NCBI GenBank assembly: GCA_003415625.1
Contig: PYIU01000004.1
Location: 744,001 to 808,000, forward strand
Length of the DNA stretch: 64,000 bases
Source: Aquanectria penicillioides
Taxonomy: Eukaryota > Ascomycota > Sordariomycetes > Hypocreales > Nectriaceae
Reading direction: 5' to 3'
Shown: piece after piece, positions 48,078-59,938 of the stretch
How the letters are laid out: every line of letters begins with the position of its first letter
Numbering within the stretch: the first letter of the stretch is position 1
The notes under the pieces: model-generated
The model's input: the letters and a program-made list of their open reading frames with translations, nothing else
The model's database searches: none
What the model was told of the DNA's origin: nothing
Translations under genes and position numbers: made by a program

Positions 48078-48544
48078 TTTTGATCGGAGTTGGCGTCAAT
48101 AAGACATGAGCTGGCAGGTGGCGACAACCTCAAGAACTTGGCTTGATAGGGGAGACAAATGCCGTTGGATGATGAACGGTGGCGTTGCACATGTGAACTC
48201 TCGTGGCTTTGTGCAGTGAAACACATGCGGAGCAAGCTGGTGCTGAGCCTCGATAATAAGGCTGGAGGTAACGTCATCAGTGCCTAACTTGGTTGTCACC
48301 CTAGATGCTGTGCAACCTCGACGTTTGCGTATAATACCTAAACGCAGCCACATAAAACAAACGCAACTAACCAACAATAAGAACCCGTTCTGTGTGGCGG
48401 TTTGGTCGTTAGTGACTCGTTAGCTGCAGCCTTGCACAAGCTGTGACCGATCTCTCTCTCGTGCTTTTAGGTTGAATAAATTATCCCCTCCTTTTCAACC
48501 CGACAACTTCAATCTATCACACACACACACACACATCTCGAAAT
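48078..48544. promoter_or_regulatory. Divergent promoter region between two F-box genes
   Basis: 467 bp, with a short CA microsatellite at about 48518-48535 just before the plus-strand start. Confidence 0.5.
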
Positions 48545-51461
48545 ATGTATTCCGAGGCCGTTTGTGCGCTGTGCGGCGCGGCCCCTTACGACCCGTGGTC
48601 TCGGATCGAGTCCGATGAGGAAGAAGAGTGGGAGGAGGACGAAGTCTACGACGAAGCGATCCTGCCTAGAGAGGACACGAAATGGATGGACGACATGAGA
48701 CTCATCGGAGAAAATCCAAACTCGGAACGGCCCAACAAGTGAGAATATCACACTGCCTCTTTCTCTGAGAATGAAGTTCGTTGACTGTCGTTAGGGTGTT
48801 CCTTTCAGGGCCCGCCAGGGACTCTGGGGTCTCGAAATTTAGAGTCTCCGCCGAAGAAGGTTCTTGGGTCCCAGCCGATGAACTGGGGTCATTTTCAACG
48901 TGCGAAACCCCAAGCGTCTTCCTCATTCTGCCCCGAAGTTGACCCACGAGGTGATCAGGTACAAATGCAATGAACAACAGCGACTCTATGTTCCGTTTCA
49001 TGTTGCATGCTACGACATCCTTGTCAAAGCCTTGGAGCCTCGTTCCATAGATCTTGAAGTGCTCTACCAAGCCTTCAAAACATCCTATGCTGATGGGATC
49101 GGAAGTGTACTGAACCTAGATTACGGCCCTGTGGAAGAACTGATGGATTATGAGTGGCAGATCAAGAGGGGAACTGAGCTCTTTGCCAGCCCACCCTTTC
49201 CAAGCCCGAAAATCGACGCCTACTACCACTCTTTAGTTCAACCCTACAACCCGGAAAGTCAAAAAAGATTGTCCATCGCTGATGCCGAAGATAGAGACTC
49301 TGACGTCTTCTTCCAGTTGGCACCCGAACTTCTTTTACGCATCATGGAACACCTGGATTTAGCCGACATATTCCGCTGGAGGGAGACATCGAGAGCGGCA
49401 GCCAGGATTGAACTGAGGAATAGTTTCTGGAAGGCGATAGCTTCTAGAGATATGCCGTGGTTTTACGATCTTCATGTGTTTAACGACAACAGGGAGGTTG
49501 TTGTTGACTGGAAAGCCATGTACATGGATTTGTGGCAAGGGAGTTTATTGGAGAACGCCCAGAGCTTCAACCCGTTGGCGAACAGGAGGCGGATATGGGG
49601 CATTTGCTCTCAAGTCACAGAAATTTATTTTCGAATCATCACGTCTTCAGAGATGCAAGGCGCATCGGTTGCGGAGACTTTGGTTGACGCAGTCTCAACA
49701 CCAATGCCTCGACTTGTCTACCCCGAGCCGAAGGCATCCACTTCAGTGTCAGTTAGCCTCGTTGAGAAATTTTCGGAGATCGCAGATAGCACCCCGGTGA
49801 TATTGGCTTATTGGACAAAATCCGGTGAACTCTCCAGATTTGAGGTCCACCACCAAACCCCGTACTGTTTGGGATCTTCGGGCTCCCCGGGCTCCAGAGA
49901 CGAGGTACAGATTCCGAATGACGACTGGCTCACCGGATGTGTTGTAACGACCAGCAAAGGGAATAAAAATTCACGGAACTCAGAAAGACGAAAAATCGTG
50001 GGCTTGAAGATCTTGTTTGGAACTCAAGATCCAGTGCAACTGGGCCAGTCCGGAGGAGACGAACGGCTTATATATCGGTCGCCAGGCCACTTTGTCGTCG
50101 GATTTTCTCTTCGCTTTTCTTTGGAGACGGGAAAATTGGAGCGTCTCGCGCTATTGCAACAACTCATCAAGCAAGCGCCACCTGCAGCTCAAAATCGTAT
50201 TCACGACCACCGTTCTAATGATTTCAGCTCCCTTGATGCACAGTTCCTGTGGAAGGGTGGTCTTCCCGCAGCGGAGCTTCAATCTTGCCCCATTGGTGCA
50301 ACTCCTTTCCCTCACATCAAGAGTTTGGACCTATCCCCGATCGAGGCTCTAATGTTTGGAGACTCTGAACAACAGCTCTCGCAGATTGTAGCTCTATCTG
50401 GCGATGTGTATCTGCGAATGTTCCAAGTACACTATGCCGATGGAACTTATCGAAGTATCGGATCAAAGTGCCATGCCATGAAGTTTCTCAAGATTGATGG
50501 CTCTGGAGGAGAAAGAATCAAGTACATGTATTTGACATCCAGCACTGAAATAACATGCATACGCTTTGTTACAAGCCGTGCACGCCAGCTTATCCTCGGA
50601 TGGCCCAGCACAGTCGAGACCAGATACCCCTCTCGAGCATTGGAGCAGTCCGAGCCCGACCGGGAGGACCTGATGGGCATGTATGCATATTGGACTGGAT
50701 GGGATGATTTAATGATGCTGCCAAAACCTTCTCCTGAGAATCTATATGCTCTCATTAAGCCTCGCTTGGGAAACACAGCAGCAACCCAATTACCAGAATT
50801 GGATTCGAATGGATTCTGCTGGGAGCCCGGCCCACCGCCTGCCTCAATTCTCCGTACTGGTATAATATATGGTCGGCCACCGTCTATGGAAAATGGATTT
50901 CCAAGCCCTCACAAGAAAACCCTTGTCTCATGGCTGGACTGCGATCGCCCCCTGAAGAGTATCACCGTCACCACCTGCGGAATGTCCATGCCGACATGGA
51001 CGAAATTCTGTTCCTTGAGTTTCAAGTATGCAGATAATGAGGGCGAGGCATCTGTTGGCCCAACATCTTTCCCATTGATCGAGAAGCGGTTAGAGGCAGA
51101 AAATAACCGGGCCAAGGGTACAGAAAGCCATTCGACGGAGTCTGTCGCCAAGTCAGCCGACGAGAGAGAATATGAACCGAGCACCTGGACAGCCGGTGGA
51201 TCAAAACTGAGATGTCTCCGCATGTGGCACAACCCTACCGGCCATCTACGAGCAATCCAATTTGAGGTGGAAAATGGAGCTAAGAGCCCGAAATGGGGAC
51301 TTCATGTACCGGTCGACAGAAGTTCTGAGATACATTTCTCGACCAACCCTCAAGGCGACAATGTAATTGGACTCATGGTATTTATGGACGCAATGTTTCG
51401 GGAAACACCGCACCAGGAAATAGTGTTATGTGCATTTCAGGCCTTGACACGGGGAGAGTAG
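48545..51461 (+). CDS. Large F-box domain protein, apparent one-base frameshift
   Basis: Exon 1 is 48545-48738. Intron 48739-48794 (GTGAGA..GTTAG) leads into exon 2. The N-terminus MYSEAVCALCGAAPYDPW has a Cys pair typical of a fungal F-box group, followed by an acidic stretch, ENPNSERPNKVFLSGPARD, FRVSAEEGSWVPADE. That frame stops at TGA 48940-48942. The long remaining frame, open from 48882 to 51461, carries YVPFHVACYDILVKAL, then the F-box FFQLAPELLLRIMEHLDLAD near 49311-49372, and ~700 residues of a conserved-looking C-terminal part. Adding one base between 48882 and 48942 makes the whole a clean 954 codons. It would be an SCF adaptor if intact. An unrecognised short intron is the alternative. 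Confidence 0.72.
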
Positions 51462-51725
51462 GTACGACTACTTGGGTGCGATTGCAACTTCATAGTCTGG
51501 TCGTGACATTAGCTGAACTTAGACATGGATGTCTGAATGAGCTCTGAGTTGATATGGACAAGAGCCCAGATTAATAAGATCCCTGTTCCGGTGCTGCGTG
51601 CAGACAAATCCCCAGCGCCAATACTCCTCCATGCCCATTGCTAATGTTCCAAATTCCTTCAACGTGCGCCATTCCCTCAATCATTCCCGAAAGCCGCCAC
51701 CCAGTGATTTAGCTGGAACAGGCGG

Positions 51726-52091
51726 TTAGATTCCCAGAAGAACAAGGCCCAGAGAGACGGCAGCAGGCGCAGCCTGGATAAAGAAGATGCGACGGTTAGC
51801 AGTCAGGCCACCGTAGACACCGGCCACACCGACACACCCAAGGAAGAATCCCTGGATCTGGGAGGCGAACCCGGGGTCTGGATGAATCAGGCTCCAGAAG
51901 AGGCCAGCTGAGAGGAAGCCGTTGTAGAGGCCTTGGTTGGCGGCCAGAGTCTTTGTCTGCTCAGCAAATTCGGGCGTGAGCTTGAAGGCCTTGCGGCCTC
52001 GGGGGGTGGTCCAGAGGAACATCTCGAGAGTGAGGATGTAGACATGGAGGGCGCCAATGGCGCCGGAGGCGACGTTTCCGAGGAGACCCAT
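51726..52091 (-). CDS. DUF1304 family small membrane protein
   Basis: Intronless, 121 aa, with about four membrane spans. The signature LHVYILTLEMFLWTTPRGRK, then AFKLTPEFAEQTKTLAANQG and LYNGFLSAGLFW, is the DUF1304 family, widespread in bacteria and scattered in fungi, suggesting possible old transfer. Biochemical function unknown. It sits at the left edge of the accessory stretch, in the same direction as the MFS gene. Confidence 0.9.
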   Translation of the reverse strand: MGLLGNVASGAIGALHVYILTLEMFLWTTPRGRKAFKLTPEFAEQTKTLAANQGLYNGFLSAGLFWSLIHPDPGFASQIQGFFLGCVGVAGVYGGLTANRRIFFIQAAPAAVSLGLVLLGI

Positions 52092-52732
52092 GACGGCGGG
52101 GAAGGTGGAATATGAGACTGGATGCTTGAGTTGGCGAACAGCAACACTGAAGATGCAAAAAGGAAAGCTTGGGATTGGGCGCGAGGTGAGTGCTTTTGAG
52201 TTGAGCTGAAGATCACAAGCAAGCTCGGCGTCGGTGACCGAGTAGTCAAAGGATCAAGAGCTTCATGGGTTGTGCGGATAATCAATGATGCGAAAATACG
52301 AGAAAAAAAGAGGATCGAGGCTAGTCTAGTTTCAATTGAGTTTCTCTAATGAGACGATATCCCAAGGCTGGGCAAAGCGACCGAGGCCTCGCAGTTCTGA
52401 CAACCGGTTTTGGCTGGGTCGTGCGTTCTGCCGTTTTGAGATAGTGGAGGATGGGCTAACGAGGTCGGCTAAATTGGTGCTGGGGGAGTAAAAACCTTAA
52501 CCTCCAAACGCGATTGTTCGGCAGTTCACATTAGGACCAGGAACATTGCTGGAAAGCAGAGGTATAAGATGCTCGACTGTGGGCTATGTACAATTGAGTG
52601 CTGCCTAAAACTAGGCGGCATCAGGATTATTGCGAAGTAGGATACAGTGGCTATCGGCGCGTGAAGATTGGCATGCTGGGGTCACCCTCACAAACACGCT
52701 AAAATATCAACCAAGGAACGGGCTGCTTACGC
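52092..52732. other. Intergenic
   Basis: 641 bp between two minus-strand genes: promoter of the DUF1304 gene and 3' end of the MFS gene. No other feature. Confidence 0.5.
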
Positions 52733-54742
52733 TCAATAAGCAAAGCGGAAATCTAGTCGCCGGTTGCCATCCTTCTCTCGGTTTTCCTTGTCAGTCTGGT
52801 ACTCGATCTTCTGCTCGGGCGTGAGCTTCTCCCACTCCACCTCCTTCTTCTTGTTCAAACGGAGGAGCCACTGGCGCTGAACAAGGAAGGTAACTACTGA
52901 TAGTGCTAGGATGGAGACACAGACTTTGTTGCCGTTCTTGTAGTAAGGGGCATCCCACTTCCGGTAGATTTGACTGCCAATCAAGCTTCCACTGTGATGA
53001 TTGTTAGCAAGGAATTGCCCGGGTTAGGTGAGGGAAACCGAGGTTGAGGCATACATTTGGACAATGACATTGTAAGTGGCGGCGGCAATGGCTCGCTTCT
53101 TGACGTCGAAAGAGTTTTCGGAGATCCAGGAACTGACAATGGGGTGGAAATAAGGGTAACCGGAGATGAGAGTAATAATGCTGAACCTGCCCCATTCGCG
53201 ACCCTCATTGGGGATCGTGAGCAGAGATACGAACAGAGGAAGTGACCAGATCTCGCCAAAGAGACAGTGGAAGGATCGTTCGTTGAAGTATTCGGAGCTG
53301 TATGCCAAGCCAAGCATGGTAAATATTTGCAGAGCAGCCGAGGGAGCGGTAAGTAGGTTGCTTGCCAGAGTGTTGAACTTTCCAACTCGCTTCAGAGTCA
53401 GGGTCAAGTATGCGGTAACAGGAGTGGCAGGAATATAGGCGACAAGACCGATGAAGTACAGGCCCCAGAGAGAGGGATCGGTCCAAGCAGCCTTGACGTC
53501 CTTGAGAGTGGCGGGCTCCTGGATCGCAGTGAGTCCCTTCGCAGGGTCGTCACGAAGGATGCGGTTGATCATGATAACCTCCTCTCTCTCCGTGTACCAA
53601 GGGTTGCGCCAGATGACGGACTTGGTGCCTGTTGGGGATGTGGGAAGGTAGAGCATAGACATGATGCCAATCACAACGGTGAGGACTCCTTCAAGGAGGA
53701 GAAGCCAAAACCATCCACTGTGACCATTGACACCACGCATTTCGAGGAAGCCTGCAGCTAGAAGGGCCGAGATGACTCCTATTCAAATTGTAAGCATTTG
53801 TGGCATAAAAATTGAAGCGCATTGCATGTGCACTGATGCGACTTACTGGCAATGTTTAGGGTGGACCAAAAGGCAGCAAGGCGGATGGAGAGCTCCTTGG
53901 AAGTGTAGAAATAGGTTGCCATGAGGATGACGCCAGGAATGAAACCGCCCTCAAACAGGCCAATGAAGGCACGAGTGATGTAGAAAGAAGTTCGTCCAGT
54001 CATGAAAGCCTGGAAGGTTGCTGTGTAAGATTTGTAATTAGTACATTGCTCTTCTGCGGAGAAGCGATGTCAATTTGACTTACAAACAAGACCCCAGCAA
54101 ACCATAAGCTGTAAAGGAAATAATTAGCATTTAATGAAGACATTTCAAATGAAGAGAAAAGAACAATATTCTCAACTTACAGTGGGCAAAACTTTCTTGA
54201 ACCCATACCTCTTAGTGAGGAACTGGACAGGGAACTCGGCCGTCAGGAAACAGACCAGTTGGATGGTGGTTCCCTAGTACGAATGTTAGGGCCTGGGAAA
54301 TCATGCACCTCGCAAAAGCGTAATTCTGAAACTTACATTATTGTAATCGTCGGTGGTCAGGCCAAGGTCGTCCAATAAGTCGTCTGCCAGTGCATTGCTA
54401 AGATTGCCTCGGTCAAGTTGAAGTCCGAAGAACTGACACCCACCCTTGTTAGCGCAAGTGATCGACTGTGGGGGAAGCAGAATTCAGCGGGGTCGTGCAT
54501 ATTCGTACCATGAGACACAGCCATGTGAGCAGACGGATATCCGTCTTGCGAACAACCTTTCTCTCCTCCTCGGGGCTCCATTCGGCGGATGGGTCGAATC
54601 GGTGGCCGCCTTCGTAGGTCTCGTGAGGAGGCAGCGCCGAGTGGAGGTTTTCACGGCCGACCTCGACGTGAGCCTTGGAGATGTCCACGGACGAGGACCG
54701 CGTCAGCGTCGCCGGGTGGGCTTCAATGTCTGGGTTGCCCAT
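52733..54742 (-). CDS. MFS permease, Dal5/allantoate-type (anion:cation symporter)
   Basis: Seven exons: 54742-54509, 54432-54337, 54273-54181, 54108-54084, 54020-53847, 53778-53055 and 52991-52733 (minus); joined 1605 nt, 534 aa. The short exon of 25 nt and all GT-AG junctions keep the frame. Twelve spans are expected. Family marks: [73 protein letters not shown] and [11 protein letters not shown]. These are typical of the Dal5 branch, which imports allantoate, nicotinate, vitamins or sulfonates with protons. The neighbouring TauD gene makes a sulfonate or other organic acid a plausible cargo (inference). The exact acceptor before residue VISALL is uncertain by one codon. Confidence 0.9.
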
Positions 54743-55683
54743 TGCGCCTGAAGAATACAACGAACAAGTTGTATGGTTTTCTTCTGATAACTTGGGGCCA
54801 AGAGAGAATTAATGAGGCCGGCGAGGATGAGACAGCAACAACAATGGCCGTCTTCAAATTCTGGGAGTTGATGTCAACATATATAGCCCATAGCCCGCGC
54901 TTCACCTTCCGGGGGCCTGCTCCGTCTCATTCTTCCCGGCAAGCCGGCGAACGGATGTGGCACGACGGGGCACGCCATAGAAGGGCGTGAAACCCAATTC
55001 TGGCTACGGCTCAAGGCTCGGTCGAGGGGTGTGCGAGATGTGAGGCCTGACCCCCGGTCTCTTTTCCAAGGAAAGCTACGCAGTTTCTCTGCGGGAACCA
55101 GGTCGCTGGGAGGTATATGGCACAGCTGGGTAGGCCCCGGACTTGAGTGTTGTGAGCTTTTTGGAGAGCCTGTCACTGGCGTGGACAGGGCCTGGGCAGA
55201 CGCGGACAAATACAGCCCAAAAGACACCCAAGCCGGAGCAGCCCTGGCTCGATCATCTGGAGATGGAGTGCTGGTATTGGCTCTGGCGTGCTCAGACTGC
55301 GCCAGCTAGTGGGAACGCAACCTGCCGGCTTGGGTTTGTGGGGATGGCGTCGTCTGGCGTTGTCTGGCGTCAGTCTCCGAAAATTTCTCCGCTTGTCCCG
55401 GGCGTTGCGCATGCCATATTTAGTCCCGATGTCGCCTTTGCTGCGCGCCATGATTCGACGCTGCTGGACGCATTTAACGGTCCATGATGCCCTCCGGGAA
55501 TAGCCTGATCTCCAGTTGTCGACCGTTGTAGCTATTATACCATATCTCTATTACCCGTTTCGCCAAAGTCGGTTCACGGCAACAGAGCCTCACAGACCTT
55601 ACTATCTATCAGACACTTTTATTCCTTGCCATTCTCCATCTGTGTGTTGATTGACACTATTTGAATTCGCAATTTTTTCAATT
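54743..55683. promoter_or_regulatory. Divergent promoter, MFS permease / TauD-like dioxygenase
   Basis: 941 bp between divergent starts, long enough for shared regulation. TATATA near 54879-54885 is placed as a TATA box for the MFS gene (minus strand). Confidence 0.55.
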
Positions 55684-56908
55684 ATGCCTTCCGTCGCCCC
55701 CAACAAGGAAACTGTCACCCTTGACGGCAACATTTTCGGTGGTCATGTTGACAGCCGCCCGCGCATCTCGCAGCCCTTGACTTACACGGGCAGTCTTGAT
55801 GACATCAAGCAGGTTGACTTGACCCCGGTCATTGGACGCGAGTATGACGGCCTTCAGATCCGGGATTTGCTGAAGTGGGACGAGCGTCTCATTCGGGACC
55901 TTGCCGTGACCATTTCTCAGCGTGGTGTCGTCTTTCTCAAGAACCAAGACGTGACGCCCTTGGAGATGAAGGAGTTCATGCTGCGCCTTACCGAGCTTGG
56001 TGGTTGTCCCGCCAGCTCAGGCCTGCATGTGCATCCCCTCACTGAAGAGGGCAGTGAGCTGGGCGACCAGATCAGCGTTATTTCGAGCGAGAAGCAGAAG
56101 AAAGGCGGCGGCTTGACCCATCAGTTGAGCGATGTTAGCCGTTTCGCTAGTGCCGGCTGGCACAGTGACATGTGCGTACCCTTGCAGCAGCAGGAGGCCC
56201 AAGCCTTGAAGCCATCCCCGTCGAGTTGAGCACGGACTAACACGAGGGACATACAGCACCTTTGAGAAGGCTCCTTCGGATTACGCTATGCTGAAGATCC
56301 ACACCCTGCCAATCACTGGTGGAGATACTGTAAGTATTCCTGTTGATCGCGAGAGTTGATGGTGCTAGGTACTGACATGTGATGTTTTCCTAATAAAGCT
56401 TTGGGCGTCTGGCTACGAGATCTATGATCGACTCTCGAACCCTATGAAGAAGTTCCTTGAGGGATTGACTGCCACCCATGACGCTTCTTTCTTCCACGAC
56501 GAGGCTGCTCGTCTCGGAAACCCTCTCCGCAAGGGCGTCCGTGGGTCACCGCTGAACCAGGGTGGTGACCTGACTGCCATTCACCCCATCATCAGAACCA
56601 ACCCTGTGACTGGGTGGAAGTCGGTGTATATCAACCGGGGCTTCACGAAGCGCATCAACGGCGTCTCCAAAGATGAGAGCGATGTGCTGCTCAACTACCT
56701 CTTCAACCTGGTGACCCAGAACCATGATGCGCAGGTGAGGTACCGTTGGAGCAAGAATGACTGCGCTATCTGGGATAACCGGTCAACTTTCCACTGTGCT
56801 ACCTATGACTATGAGGCCGCCCGAGCTGGTGATCGGGTGTGCAGCCTGGGCGAGGCTCCCTATCTGGACATCGAGAGCAAGGGCCGCCGAGAGGCTCTTG
56901 GAATATAA
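55684..56908 (+). CDS. TauD/TfdA-family 2-oxoglutarate-dependent dioxygenase
   Basis: Exons are 55684-56171, 56257-56329 and 56399-56908; joined 1071 nt, 356 aa. Iron/2-oxoglutarate oxygenases of this family hydroxylate next to a sulfonate, sulfate or similar group and release it. Iron ligands are visible: His and Asp of GWHSD at residues 160-162, and the distal His in RSTFHCATYDYE. Also typical are RGVVFLKNQDVT, the ITFEKAPSDYAMLKI strand, TLPITGGDTLWASGYEIYD, and the late Arg in CSLGEAP. The donor after GACAT is GTGCGT. It shares a promoter with an organic-anion-type permease, so uptake and breakdown of one compound is likely. A role in scavenging sulfur from taurine-like compounds is possible but unproven. 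Confidence 0.9.
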
Positions 56909-57780
56909 ATGAAAATCAAAATAAAGGAATGATGGATGATTCGGGATGAAACTACTAGGAAAGGCGTAGCGTTATGATACTTGCATGTGCGAAATTGATT
57001 TCGGTTTGATTATTGTCCCACCACGCATCTTCTCTTGTTGTGTTTGCTTGTCTGTGCCACTGAGAGTGAGTGGCGTGTGTAACCATCCCCGCGTTTCGGG
57101 GAGTTCGTTCAACACGGGCCGAGGCAAGGCGAGCGCCAAGGCACTCAGAGCACTCAACATTTACGTACTCATTGCGAGCGTGCAGCCGTGACCGGAGATA
57201 CAATCCGGTCCGACTCTCTGAGATCTGACTTGTGTGAATTGATTATATAATTAGGCCTCCGTCACCGTAACCCGCATTATCTCAAACTAGGGTGTCTCGA
57301 GTTGCGTTGCGTCGGGCGGTACGTACTTGTCGTGTGTAGCCCTGAATAGCCGGCGGGGCCAGAGCTTGCAAGTGCTAAGCCGGGCCCTAAGCGGCCGGCT
57401 CCAGGTGACCCAGTGCTTAATTAGGGGCTAGCTGGGCTGGTAAACGGCCCGCTGAAACCCCGCTGAAGAATAGCCAAGTTATAGTGGAAAGGCCTCGCTG
57501 GAGGAAAACTTTGGCCCAAAGGTGGGGAAGCCTCGGGGAGTTCAGTCGCCCTTTTACGGGGTAATTACAGCGCGGTGAGAAGGTGCAATCACCACCTCTC
57601 ATCACGTCATCGCCGCCAATGCACGAGATGATCCCGATTGACTGGACTCAAGGTTAGTATGGGTCTTGTTATCTGCGTCTTTTGCTTCGAGAAGCTGACT
57701 ATCTGATTCCGATTCGAGGCTGGGACGTGCCTTTCTCTAACCTTTACGCGGCCATTGATGTTGTGAGTCCCTCCGAGGCT
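56909..57780. other. Intergenic
   Basis: 872 bp: TauD 3' end and promoter of the Zn2Cys6 gene. The frame of the next gene is open back to 57682 without an ATG. A short ATG-initiated stretch at 57619 followed by GTTAGT could be a leader exon but does not join cleanly. Confidence 0.5.
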
Positions 57781-59638
57781 ATGGCTTCGACTCCTCAGCC
57801 CGACCAGCAACGCGAGCGGCAGACCGACCAGCACTCCCAGTCTCAGCCTCCACCGCCCCCTAGTGCTAATGGAAGTGTCTCTGGATCTCGCTCGAGGCTA
57901 GCACGAAGAGCCTGCGACTCCTGCAAGGTACGCAAGATCCGGTGCACTGAAATCCCGCCCTGCAACGGCTGTGTTGCGTCGGGTATCGAGTGTACTTTCA
58001 ACCGACTGCAGGGCACGAGGGGTCCTCGCGGGCTACGGGCTAGAACCATCGACAAGATTGAGCGGAAGCGCCGTGGAGAGATTCTGGACAGTAGCAGGGA
58101 CCCATCATCCAAAAAGAAACCCAGAGACAAGGACCAGGACAAGGAAAAGGCAACCCCACTGATCGATGAATTGCCCCATCTGATCGGCATCCTCGACATC
58201 TATGCCGAGAGGCTGTTTCCTATATGGCCTATTGTTGATGCGGCTGACCTGAAGGGGAGACTTCTCGAGACCCCCAGCCAGATCACTCCTGCAAGGCACC
58301 TTGCGAATGCCGTTGCCCTGGCTGCTGTGGCTCAACTCAAACTGGAGACATCCTGGCAACCAAAAGTTGCGCAAACCGAGGCCAGTGGACTAGGCGAGGG
58401 ATTGGATCTCCTCGATAGCCTGCGTATATCTTTCTTCCTCCACATCTATCATGAGAATGCCTCCGCTGGCGGAACCAAGTCGCTTGTTTATTTACGCGAG
58501 GCAATTACTCAGGCCCAAATCCTCCGCCTAGACCGTGAATCGACCTATGCCACGCTCTCCGAGGCAGACCAGCAAGTATCCCGGCGGGTGCTCTGGTTGT
58601 TATTCGTCACAGAACGGTTCGTATAGGAGCTCCGCTTCGAGACTTTACAACTAACACCTAGATCTCTAGAGGCGTAGCGCTATTGCACAAACTACCCATT
58701 GTTTTGAAGCCCAATATTTTGTTCCCGTGGTTTGGGGGAACTGATGACCAAGCGCAGGTGCTTCCTGCGTTCCTAAAACTTGTCCACCTCTTCTGGGTGT
58801 TTGATCAGTCTGGTATCTTTGAGATCTTGCGAAATGCAGACTCCGATGTGCCAAATATGGCTTCAGTAGCGCAAAACTGCCTCGAGCTGCTTCAGCAGAA
58901 ATTGATCGACTCGGTTGGCGACGATGATTGGGGCCCTATAAATGACGTCCAGAGAGCAGACATGTTTGTTACTCGCCAGTGGATGCGGGCTGTCTTGTGG
59001 CGGGCTGCGCTGCGATTTGGGATTGTCATTCCTTCAATGAACCCATTGACTATTGCGAAGGACTTCTTGGCTCTTGTGTCGCAACTTCCGACTACAGCTC
59101 TTGAGTCTCATGGTCCTACTTTGGCAAGTCGCATGTAACTCAGAGGAGACGAACTGGTTGCTAATCCTGATTGTAGGAGTTCAAAACCTTTGAGATAGCC
59201 ACAGCGGTAATTGATGCAATAGCAAGCAATCACCCAGCGGCCACAAACGACCAGCCAGGGCTCATTTTGCGCCGCTTACATGAAATTCTCTCTAAGTCCC
59301 GAGGGGGCAACAGAACCCTGCTCTCCCTCCTCACCATAAAGATGGAGGCTGCATCTGAGTCAGGCCTCCTGACAGAGGCTACAAATGAGGGGATTGCTGA
59401 CGGAGGTGTTGTCTTCGACGTGAATCAACAGATGAGCTGGCAAGCCGTTGACGTGCTTACAGCTTCAACTGACATGACCATGCCTACGTACCAATTTATG
59501 GAAGAACAGGCGGCTCAGATATCCTGGGCACCGCTCGATTTGGGATACCTCATCCGGTCACCATCGCCGCTCACTCGCATGTTGCTCGAGTCGATGCCCC
59601 GGGATGCGGCGGAGAAGGACCAGACCGTTGCATGTTAA
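57781..59638 (+). CDS. Zn2Cys6 fungal transcription factor
   Basis: Exons are 57781-58616, 58670-59123 and 59177-59638; joined 1752 nt, 583 aa. The binuclear zinc cluster RRACDSCKVRKIRCTEIPPC, then NGCVASGIEC (C-x2-C-x6-C-x5-C-x2-C-x6-C) lies at about residues 43-70 and binds CGG-type sites. A linker and basic dimer region precede the middle homology region (LIDELPHLIGILDIYAERLF, IWPIVDAADL, YLREAITQAQILRLDRES, SRRVLWLLFVTERG). The second intron has a GC donor (TTG|GCAAGT). It sits within a group of permease and oxidoreductase genes, so it may control them. Confidence 0.88.
59124..59176 (+). other. GC-AG intron in the Zn2Cys6 gene
   Basis: The donor is GCAAGT and the acceptor is TTGTAG. The joined codons read PTL then EFKTFE, and the CDS length stays a multiple of three only with this intron. 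Confidence 0.8.
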
Positions 59639-59938
59639 CACAAAGCGCTAGTTTCGGCCCCGACCGGCCGATCGACTTTTTAGATCGTTGCCGATGACAC
59701 AATCCGAAGCGCTTCTCACGCAATACGCCAATATCCACCCACCTCCCGGGTGCGTTGCTGTATGCGTACCCCACGTTTGCTCCTCAGCCTCCGAGAATTT
59801 CTCCGCCAACTGCCCCAACTGCCCCGCTTGCATCGATGCCATCACACTCACAGCCTCCTGCAAGGGTCAGAAAAGAACTATTGGCAACACACACCCTCTG
59901 GACTTATTCAAATTTCGTTGTCGTCAACATCCTGAATA

